Shown here: positions 1-5,079 of the stretch, in pieces | Position numbering within the stretch: position 1 is the stretch's first letter | How the letters are laid out: each line of letters opens with the position of its first letter | DNA from: Nitrospinota bacterium | GTDB lineage: Bacteria > Nitrospinota_A > UBA7883 > JACRLM01 | Length of the DNA stretch: 10,799 nt | Direction of reading: 5' to 3' | Assembly: GCA_015231995.1 (NCBI GenBank) | Contig: JADGAO010000100.1 | Coordinates: 1-10,799 of the forward strand | Made by a program: the position numbers and the translations under genes | Notes under the pieces: generated by a model | What the model saw: only the letters and a program-made list of their open reading frames with translations | Told to the model about the DNA's origin: nothing | The model's database searches: none

Positions 1-12
1 GGAAAAACCGGC

Positions 13-369
13 TCAGTTCTCCAGCGGATAGCCTTTCTGCGCCCAACTCGTTATGCCGCCGCTTAACACCTTCACGTTTTTAAAACCGTTTTGGGCAAGC
101 GCCCTGGCCGCCATCGCCGAGCGGTTCTGCGTCTTGCAATAGACGACCACCTCGTCGTCCTGCCCGGCGGCGCCGCCGAGAATGGCGGCAAGGTTGTCCA
201 GCGGAACGCTACGCGCTCCGGGTATGCGAGCCTGGCCGTATTCGGGGGGAGTCCTTACGTCTATCAAGGCTTTCACCCCTCCAGCGTCCAGCGACTTTTT
301 CAAATCTTCCGGCGAAATGTAATCGTCGCCGACTGGCTGTTGAAAAAGAGCGAACAGTGAGTTAAGCAT
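13..369 (-). CDS. Single-domain rhodanese-like sulfurtransferase
   Basis: This 118-residue protein is one rhodanese domain with no signal peptide or membrane helix, so it should be cytoplasmic. Visible hallmarks are the early segment IDVRTPPEYGQARIPGA (about 36-52), matching the family's D-V-R-xx-E-[YF]-xx-x-H-I-P-G-A element although His is replaced by Arg. The active-site loop is CKTQNRS with the presumed persulfide-carrying Cys78 and Arg83, and the C-terminal part is VLSGGITSWAQKGYPLEN. The family moves sulfane sulfur from donors such as thiosulfate to acceptors; the physiological partner is not visible here. The ATG at 369 is preceded by AGGAGA eight bases upstream. It lies 72 bases downstream of pyrE on the same strand and may share its transcript. 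A sulfur-transfer role linked to the tetrathionate-reductase-like operon further right is possible but speculative. Confidence 0.9.
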   Translation of the reverse strand: MLNSLFALFQQPVGDDYISPEDLKKSLDAGGVKALIDVRTPPEYGQARIPGARSVPLDNLAAILGGAAGQDDEVVVYCKTQNRSAMAARALAQNGFKNVKVLSGGITSWAQKGYPLEN

Positions 370-377
370 TCTTGCCG

Positions 378-410
378 TCTCCTAATGAATAAATTTCCTC
401 TTACATTAGG
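378..410 (-). promoter_or_regulatory. Hairpin overlapping the rhodanese ribosome binding site
   Basis: On the minus strand a perfect 7-bp inverted repeat (CCTAATG at 410-404 and CATTAGG at 387-381) encloses a 16-base loop. The 3' arm supplies the AGG of the Shine-Dalgarno sequence AGGAGA (383-378). Folding would partly occlude the ribosome binding site, so this could tune translation, for example by temperature or ligand. The stem is AT-rich and weak, it has no T tract and is not a terminator. Function is inferred from geometry only. Confidence 0.35.
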
Positions 411-441
411 ATGCGTGACTGGCGGAAAAGTTTCATTCGCC

Positions 442-996
442 TCATTTGCGCGTCCTCAACTGCGATATGGTGAAAAGCGGCGTGAATTTTATCCCAAGCC
501 GTTCAAACGCCTCTCTTCCCCCCATCTCCCTGTCCACTATGGCGACAACCCCGACGATCTGCGCCCCGGTTTCCCGCACGGCTTCCACCGCTTTTATGGA
601 CGATCCGCCGGTTGACACAACATCCTCGACGATAACGACTCTGGATGCGTTCCCCACCGCGCCTTCTATTTTTTTCTTTGCGCCGTGGGCTTTGGCTTCT
701 TTGCGGACGATGAAGTTGCTCATCGGTTTGCCTTCCAGCGCGAACACCAGACAGACCGCAGTGGATATCGGCACGGAACCAAGCTCCAGGCCTCCCACCG
801 CAGTGACGTTCCAGTCCCTGATGGTCTCGTGGATCATCCTGCCGACCAATAGCGACCCTTCGGCGTCCAGGATCACCTCTTTCATGTCGATGTAGTAATC
901 CGACTTGAGGCCGGACGCCAGCGTGAAGTCGCCCTCTTTGTACGCTTTTCGCCTGATTTCTTCCGTTAGTTTCGATCGTGTGTCAATTGCGGTCAT
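442..996 (-). CDS. pyrE: Orotate phosphoribosyltransferase
   Basis: PyrE converts orotate and PRPP to orotidine 5'-phosphate and pyrophosphate in pyrimidine biosynthesis and acts as a cytoplasmic dimer. The 184-residue sequence shows the type I phosphoribosyltransferase PRPP loop VIVEDVVSTGGSS (about 121-133, with the acidic pair Glu124-Asp125). The orotate-side segment FTLASGLKSDYYID lies near 24-37, and the flexible-loop stretch RKEAKAHG (about 98-105) carries the catalytic lysines. Length is normal for the family. I place the start at the ATG at 996, which has GGGAG 11 bases upstream; a TTG at 1020 would add eight residues but lacks a ribosome binding site. It is divergent from the Cyc2-like gene and followed on the same strand by a rhodanese gene. 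No truncation or missing key residue is seen. Confidence 0.95.
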   Translation of the reverse strand: MTAIDTRSKLTEEIRRKAYKEGDFTLASGLKSDYYIDMKEVILDAEGSLLVGRMIHETIRDWNVTAVGGLELGSVPISTAVCLVFALEGKPMSNFIVRKEAKAHGAKKKIEGAVGNASRVVIVEDVVSTGGSSIKAVEAVRETGAQIVGVVAIVDREMGGREAFERLGIKFTPLFTISQLRTRK

Positions 997-1244
997 CGTT
1001 TCCAAAGCTCCCTTTAACAATATGGCCGGATACCGCAGGGGACATATTTCTTGACGATGCGGTCATGGCGTGTTACGTTTTTTGTTCGGCTGTTTTTTCA
1101 TCAGCTCATCGCATGTTATTTTAAATAAACGGCAGGCGACGCGAAACCTGTTTTTTTGCCGTTAGCTCTTTTTTCCGTGAACAGCGCGTTACGCTTCGCC
1201 GATATGCGCGGCTCTTTTTGTTCTCTTAATAAAGGTGGTTGCGG
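997..1244. promoter_or_regulatory. Divergent intergenic region between pyrE and the Cyc2-like gene
   Basis: About 250 non-coding bases must hold the promoters for both flanking genes. On the plus strand TTGACG (1051-1056) followed after 17 bases by TACGTT (1074-1079) is a possible but weak sigma-70-type promoter for the Cyc2-like gene; it would leave a leader of roughly 160 bases. That leader is rich in T tracts and contains the hairpin at 1128-1163. The ribosome binding site AGGTGG (1233-1238) sits six bases before the ATG at 1245. No convincing pyrE promoter or known riboswitch was recognised. Confidence 0.35.
1128..1163. repeat. Interrupted inverted repeat (hairpin) in the Cyc2-like leader
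   Basis: The arms AACGGC (1128-1133) and GCCGTT (1158-1163) are perfect complements, and within them CAGG (1133-1136) can pair with CCTG (1147-1150). The inner stem is directly followed by seven T residues, which form a bulge if the outer arms pair. In the plus direction the inner stem plus T tract resembles a weak attenuator, but the stem is only four pairs. A regulatory role is a guess. Confidence 0.3.
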
Positions 1245-2582
1245 ATGGTTTTTTCAGGGTTCCGATCGGCCTTGGTGGCGGTGGCCGTAATCATTTTCGC
1301 CACTCCCGCATGGCTGGAGGCGATTCCGGCGTTTTCAAAAAAATACGAGATCGCATGCGCCTCATGCCACAGCTCGTTTTCCACGCTCAACGAATTCGGC
1401 GACAAGTTCAAGATTAACGGCTGGCAGATGCCCGACTCCGAAGATGGAGGGGCTACAGCCAAACTCCCGTTGGCGCAGAACCTGTTCCTCGACGTCGGCA
1501 AAGCCAATCCGCCTTTATCTGTGATTCTCGACGGAGGGTTGACCCTTATCCAGCCCGGCGCAGGCAAGGATGGCGACCAGAATAAATCGTTTTTCTGTTG
1601 CGTTGACGGCTCCTTTGCGACTTTGGACGCAGGCGGCACGATCGCCCCGAACATAGGTTACTGGCTGTCGCTTCCATGGGGACAGGAGAATATGGCGCAG
1701 GGGTACCTGCGTTTCGCCAACTGGTTTGGCCCCGGTTATGTAAACGTGGATATAGGGGCGATGAGCGTTATTGATTATGACGCCGCCGGATCGGGCCGGG
1801 ACTGGTTCAACGCGCCGTCATTGGCGTTTCACAGCAATCCGTCGGTATCGGCGGGTGAAGAGATAGGCCTTACCGCTTCCCACAACGACACCGGGTTAAG
1901 GATTTACGGCAGACCCATGATGGGTTCGTTATCTTACGAGGTCGGAGTCTATACGGGCGCCCAGTTGATAGGCGCCGGGGAAGACGACGCAGACCATGCT
2001 TACACTTTCATGGGCAGGATGGATGTGGAGGGGCTTGCCATTTCGTTGCGCTATTGGGGCAACCGCACAGGCCGGATGGACAAGACGGTTTCCCTCCCGG
2101 ATGGAAGCTCCGTCACATTCCCGGCCGATCGCCTTAATACGGACGAGAACACTCAGGAGCTGATTTTCTCCGCCTCATACCGCCATCCGCAATTCCTGAT
2201 TGACCTCGCCGTCGACAGGACGACGCTTGCCTTCGGGTCCCGGTCGGCGGGCGGACACACGTTTTCCCAAAACACCGTCAACAGGCTAGGCGCGTCGGTT
2301 GGGGCCGTGTGGCTGATAAACTCCTGGCTCGAAACCGGGATCGCCTATGGCTACGCCACGCATGAGGATTACGCCCGGACGGTTGACGGCGTCACCTCGA
2401 CCATCAAGGCTATCCAAGCCGGCCTCGCCCAGTGGAAAATCGAGATACGCCCTGTGGCCAACATGAGGGTCGGCGCGGAAATATGGGTGGACACATCGTC
2501 CGCCGACGCAAGGCTCCGGGCCGACGGAACAACATACGACGCTCAGAACAAAGTTCTTTTGAACTGGGCGATGGCGCTCTGA
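1245..2582 (+). CDS. Cyc2-like fused monohaem cytochrome c and outer-membrane porin
   Basis: This 445-residue protein starts with a Sec signal peptide (hydrophobic run about 8-22, likely cleaved near LEA|IP). One c-type haem motif CASCH follows (Cys38, Cys41, His42). The flanking pattern, IPAFSKKYEIACASCH then STLNEFGDKFKINGWQM, matches the N-terminal signature of Cyc2-type cytochrome-porins (P-x-F-A/S...CxxCH...L..FG..FK..G-Y/W). The remaining ~370 residues alternate short polar and aromatic stretches such as GLRIYGRPM and GSLSYEVGVYTG, as expected for a beta-barrel, ending in a strand-like VLLNWAMAL. Cyc2 of iron oxidisers moves electrons across the outer membrane, but related proteins occur in non-iron-oxidisers, so substrate and direction are uncertain. 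I chose the ATG at 1245 because AGGTGG lies six bases upstream; a TTG at 1239 is too close to it. Vicinal Cys118-Cys119 are unusual. The gene is followed after five bases by gph. Confidence 0.85.
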   Translation: MVFSGFRSALVAVAVIIFATPAWLEAIPAFSKKYEIACASCHSSFSTLNEFGDKFKINGWQMPDSEDGGATAKLPLAQNLFLDVGKANPPLSVILDGGLTLIQPGAGKDGDQNKSFFCCVDGSFATLDAGGTIAPNIGYWLSLPWGQENMAQGYLRFANWFGPGYVNVDIGAMSVIDYDAAGSGRDWFNAPSLAFHSNPSVSAGEEIGLTASHNDTGLRIYGRPMMGSLSYEVGVYTGAQLIGAGEDDADHAYTFMGRMDVEGLAISLRYWGNRTGRMDKTVSLPDGSSVTFPADRLNTDENTQELIFSASYRHPQFLIDLAVDRTTLAFGSRSAGGHTFSQNTVNRLGASVGAVWLINSWLETGIAYGYATHEDYARTVDGVTSTIKAIQAGLAQWKIEIRPVANMRVGAEIWVDTSSADARLRADGTTYDAQNKVLLNWAMAL

Positions 2583-2587
2583 TCTCC

Positions 2588-3259
2588 ATGTCCGACGATG
2601 TGAAAAAGCTTGACGTCGGCGCGCTTGTCCTGGACCTCGACGGCACGCTGGTGGACTCCAAGGACGATATAGCCGACTCGTTGAACTGGACGTTCGGTCA
2701 GTTGGGATACGAGCCGTTGTCTATGGAGGTTATAGAAGGGTTCGTCGGGAACGGTATAATGCCGCTCGTCAAAAACGCGGTCGTGGCGGCGGGCCACCCG
2801 GAGCGTTTCGACGACGTGCTTGGAGCGTTCAGGAAACGTTATTACGACCACCTGCTCGACAAGACAAGGCTTTTCGACGGCGTTATGGAAACGCTCGACA
2901 GGCTTGCCCCGGATTACAAAATGGGGATCGTCTCCAACAAACCCCACCATATGACCGTCAAGATAACGCGAGAACTGGGGCTGGACAGGTTTTTCAACGG
3001 CCAGATTTACGGTGGCGACAGCCTCGCGGTAAGGAAACCCGATCCGGCCTCGATATTGATGATCGCCGCCCGCTACAACGTGCCGTCGTCGAGGACGCTG
3101 GTGGTGGGCGATTCCGGCGTGGACATAAACGCCGGGAAAAACGCCGGGGCCAGGACCATCGGCGTCACATACGGTTACCGAAGCGTCGAGGAGCTTGCCC
3201 AAGCCCGCCCGGACGCTTTGATAGACAGGTTCGACAGCCTTTTAGGCTATCTTTGCTGA
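2588..3259 (+). CDS. gph: HAD-family phosphatase, phosphoglycolate phosphatase type
   Basis: The 223-residue protein has all four HAD motifs in order. Motif I is LDLDGTLVDS, with nucleophile Asp16 and acid/base Asp18; motif II is the Ser of GIVSNKP, motif III the Lys of VRKPDP, and motif IV VVGDSGVDI with the Mg-binding acidic residues. A helical cap lies between motifs I and II, as in Gph and PpaX enzymes, and the length is typical. Gph hydrolyses 2-phosphoglycolate, a product of oxidative DNA damage repair or RuBisCO oxygenation. Relatives act on pyrophosphate or other sugar phosphates, so substrate is inferred from overall similarity. The open frame extends back into the preceding gene, but the ATG at 2588, five bases after that gene's stop, gives the family-standard N-terminus. 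Its ribosome binding site is poor, suggesting translational coupling. Confidence 0.88.
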   Translation: MSDDVKKLDVGALVLDLDGTLVDSKDDIADSLNWTFGQLGYEPLSMEVIEGFVGNGIMPLVKNAVVAAGHPERFDDVLGAFRKRYYDHLLDKTRLFDGVMETLDRLAPDYKMGIVSNKPHHMTVKITRELGLDRFFNGQIYGGDSLAVRKPDPASILMIAARYNVPSSRTLVVGDSGVDINAGKNAGARTIGVTYGYRSVEELAQARPDALIDRFDSLLGYLC

Positions 3260-3266
3260 CAGGCCG

Positions 3267-3584
3267 ATGAGAAGGCGGGGAGAGTGCGTCAAGTGCGGCG
3301 AGTGTTGCAAGGTGATGCGGATCACCGGGATATTGAGCCATGTGCTAGGACAGCATGGCTCGCTCGATGAAGCCCGGGCCTATTATTCTTTCCGAGGAGT
3401 TAATATCTCCGACGTAAGCCCGGACAACGACAGCCTCTGTTTCGAGCTTAACATTCCGTGCGACAAACTCACCGCAGACAACAATTGCCTGCTACATGAC
3501 CAGCCGGAAGTAAAACCGATGATATGCCATCGCTACCCGATGGCCCCGGACGATATAAAGAGTTGCGGATTTTCGTTCCAGTGA
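3267..3584 (+). CDS. YkgJ-like CxxCxxCC cysteine cluster protein
   Basis: A short 105-residue cytoplasmic protein opens with the family signature C7-x2-C10-x2-C13-C14 (GECVKCGECC). Further conserved cysteines are Cys58, Cys65, Cys74, Cys87 (in PMICHRYP) and Cys100. This matches the Pfam family described as a putative zinc- or iron-chelating domain (YkgJ/UPF0153), whose members bind a metal or Fe-S centre and mostly lack a defined function. The segment C-x-L-h-D....KP-x-h-C-x-x-Y-P is the typical second half of the domain. The ATG lies seven bases after the gph stop, so the gene is probably the last of the Cyc2-like operon. Whether it serves metal handling for that operon or is merely a passenger cannot be told. 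It is followed by the repeat element at 3594-3706. Confidence 0.82.
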   Translation: MRRRGECVKCGECCKVMRITGILSHVLGQHGSLDEARAYYSFRGVNISDVSPDNDSLCFELNIPCDKLTADNNCLLHDQPEVKPMICHRYPMAPDDIKSCGFSFQ

Positions 3585-3593
3585 CGACAAACA

Positions 3594-3706
3594 TTGTCAT
3601 TCTGAACCCTTCGCTTCGCTCAGGGTAAACTCTGCGAAGAATCCATCTGAAGAATATTCTACTGTACATTGATCCTTCGGTCGCAAAAGCTCCCTCAGGA
3701 TGACAA
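3594..3706. repeat. 113-bp dispersed inverted-repeat element (MITE/REP-like)
   Basis: The element has near-perfect terminal inverted repeats: TTGTCATTCTGA at 3594-3605 and TCAGGATGACAA at 3695-3706, with one mismatch in 12. Just inside the left end, CCCTTCGCTTCGCTCAGGG forms a small hairpin. Further in are GCGAAGAATCC and the palindrome AGAATATTCT. GTCATYCTGA ends with GAAGCGAAGAATC-type interiors are well known as dispersed non-coding repeats in many bacterial genomes and often create spurious proteins containing SEAKGSE or PERSEG, both of which appear here in translation. It sits between two convergent genes and could act as a bidirectional terminator. No transposase is present. Confidence 0.8.
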
Positions 3707-3754
3707 AAAAGTATCCCCTCAGCAAAAAAAAGGACTCCCCAACAAACAAACGGC

Positions 3755-3958
3755 TCAGTCGAGCAATCCCTTGCTCATGGCTTCCTTTATCACCAGGCGC
3801 AACCAGAGCGCGAAGCTTGCCATCAAAAAAAGCGAGCCGTTGGTCATCGTAACCGTAAGCCAGAACGGGGTCTCCACAAGAAGGGAGACGCAAAGCAAAG
3901 AAGTCCCCACGATATTGAGCGCAAGGACGACTTTAATGGACAGCGGCATGGTTTTCAT
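3755..3958 (-). CDS. Small two-helix inner-membrane protein, partner of the NapC-like cytochrome
   Basis: This 67-residue protein has two predicted transmembrane helices (about 8-28 and 33-57), a short N-terminal tail and a charged end (IKEAMSKGLLD). I do not recognise a named family. Its ATG overlaps the stop of the NapC-like gene by four bases (ATGA), and AAGGA lies nine bases upstream, so the two are translationally coupled. That strongly suggests the protein works with or stabilises the membrane cytochrome. A small anchoring or quinone-site subunit is one possibility, but this is inference. It ends the minus-strand pair, facing the convergent repeat element, and has no cysteine motif or haem site. 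Confidence 0.7.
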   Translation of the reverse strand: MKTMPLSIKVVLALNIVGTSLLCVSLLVETPFWLTVTMTNGSLFLMASFALWLRLVIKEAMSKGLLD

Positions 3959-4581
3959 GACGTTTTATCCTTTTCATTTGCAGGCTCTTCTGTCTCCGCC
4001 GGTTTTGCATGAATCACCGGGTGGCATTCTTGCTCGATACAGGTCCTTTTGCCGGTCTGAAGGTCTTTGATAAGGTTTGCATCCTTCGTATGCTTTTTCA
4101 TTTTCAGATATCTGCGGGACGGACCGTGGCAACGAAGGCATTCGCGCGAATCGTATTTCTCGTACAGTTTCGGCTTTGCGTTCCCGCCTTCCACATAATA
4201 CGAGTACATGTGCCTAAGCCCCTTTAGCTTGGCCTGCACGGGGCCGAACATCGTGTATGACGTGTGGCATTCGTAACAGGCCGACTCCTGTTTGACCCAG
4301 TTATTCTGGTAATGCAGAGCCGAGAGCGGCTCGAGGTCTGTCCCCTTGACGATGTCGATGTATGGTTTCATCGTGTGGCATTTTTCGCAGAAACTCACCT
4401 TTTTGACGCGTTCAAGATCGAGGTCGGTGATAACCGCCACTCCGAAAAACGGAAAAATACCGACGGCGAAAAAGGTGATAAACTTCCGTCCCCTCGAAGA
4501 AAGGCTATCCCAGCTGACGCTAAGGAACCCGACACATAAGACGTAAAAAACTATTAAAACAACGCCAATCGTCGGCATCAT
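3955..4581 (-). CDS. NapC/NirT-like tetrahaem cytochrome c, membrane-anchored
   Basis: The 208-residue protein has two N-terminal hydrophobic segments (about 3-22 and 33-52) followed by a periplasmic multihaem domain. Three CXXCH sites are CEKCH (Cys65-His69), CYECH (Cys102-His106) and CLRCH (Cys148-His152). A fourth, CIEQECH (Cys181-His187), has the longer CX4CH spacing known from cytochromes c3 but atypical for NapC. The stretch SALHYQNNWVKQESACYECH resembles the NapC/NrfH pattern of a His-containing segment leading into haem 2. NapC/NirT proteins oxidise menaquinol or ubiquinol and pass electrons to periplasmic or outer-membrane partners, the probable role here. The C-terminus is a charged tail. 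An upstream AAGGCGG precedes ATGATG, and the first ATG is taken as start. No terminal reductase partner is adjacent, so the electron acceptor is unknown. Confidence 0.88.
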   Translation of the reverse strand: MMPTIGVVLIVFYVLCVGFLSVSWDSLSSRGRKFITFFAVGIFPFFGVAVITDLDLERVKKVSFCEKCHTMKPYIDIVKGTDLEPLSALHYQNNWVKQESACYECHTSYTMFGPVQAKLKGLRHMYSYYVEGGNAKPKLYEKYDSRECLRCHGPSRRYLKMKKHTKDANLIKDLQTGKRTCIEQECHPVIHAKPAETEEPANEKDKTS

Positions 4582-4675
4582 AGCTTCGATCCGCCTTTTA
4601 TTTGTGTTACCGCGCCAAAATAATGAAACGCCGCAGGTGGAACCCGTTCCCGGCGCCTAACGGTTGATCATGCGT

Positions 4676-4710
4676 AAAACTGGCCCGCCCGCATAGGCCC
4701 GGCGGGCCAG
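4676..4710 (-). terminator. Intrinsic terminator of the ttr-like operon
   Basis: On the minus strand a perfect 10-bp GC-rich stem, CTGGCCCGCC (4710-4701) with GGCGGGCCAG (4689-4680), encloses an 11-base loop and is followed at once by TTTT (4679-4676). It lies 27 bases beyond the stop of the porin remnant, where the operon transcript should end. The T run is short, but stem strength is high. It shows that the 3' end of the operon, including the remnant's native stop, is intact. Confidence 0.75.
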
Positions 4711-4737
4711 CAAAGAAAATCACACGAACAAAGACGG

Positions 4738-5079
4738 CTAGAACTTCATCTTGGCCGTGAGCATGTACACGCTCACGTCATACGATGGGTTCCCCGCGCC
4801 AAGCAGGATGTTGCCCATCACGCCGTTGTTGTTCACCCCGCCCAGCGTGCCGCCGGCCGAGTTGTACAGGTTGACGTTGTCCAGCGCCCAGTCAACTATC
4901 TCCAGCTTCTCATACAGGTAGCTGACGCCGAGCGAGAACTTCTTGCTAAGATGGTAGTCCACCTTCGCCAACACAGCGTTGAGCTTGTTAGTGGTATCGG
5001 GAATGACTAAATAACGCTTATGGACCTCGTTCAGCCGCCGCCACATGCCTGACGCGCAAGATTCCGAATGGCTGGTTGT
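4738..5079 (-). pseudogene. C-terminal remnant of an MtrB/PioB-type outer-membrane porin
   Basis: The readable frame (ATG at 5046) encodes about 102 residues resembling the last beta-strands of MtrB/PioB family barrels. It contains VDYHLSKKFSLGVSYLYEKLEIVDWALDN in overlapping order, then GNILLGAGNPSYDVSVYMLTAKMKF, ending in the terminal Phe typical of outer-membrane barrels. Full-length members have several hundred residues and pair with multihaem cytochromes to form electron conduits. No signal peptide, CXXC N-terminal region or other strand is present, and the ATG has no proper ribosome binding site. The 33 bases between it and the molybdoenzyme TGA are in the same frame but show no porin similarity that I can see. 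The simplest reading is a deletion that removed the 5' part of the gene and left the end plus the terminator. A functional short peptide is unlikely. Confidence 0.72.

Noticed and set aside
1226..1654. 142-residue minus-strand ORF opposite the Cyc2-like gene
   Set aside because: It is antisense to a gene with a signal peptide and a haem motif, has no recognisable domain, and is low-complexity in its Ser/Pro content as typical of shadow frames.
2432..2587. N-terminal extension of the gph reading frame
   Set aside because: It overlaps the Cyc2-like coding region in another frame and would precede the standard HAD N-terminus; the ATG at 2588 gives a normal family length.
3724..3760. Intrinsic terminator for the NapC-like operon (8-base T tract on the minus strand with GACT/AGTC arms)
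   Set aside because: The stem is only four pairs with a 20-base loop and overlaps the stop codon; too weak to annotate, although the T tract is real.
3597..3893. ORFs over the 113-bp repeat containing SEAKGSE or PERSEG
   Set aside because: These are translations of the dispersed repeat and of the antisense of the 67-residue membrane protein; they lack family features and plausible starts.
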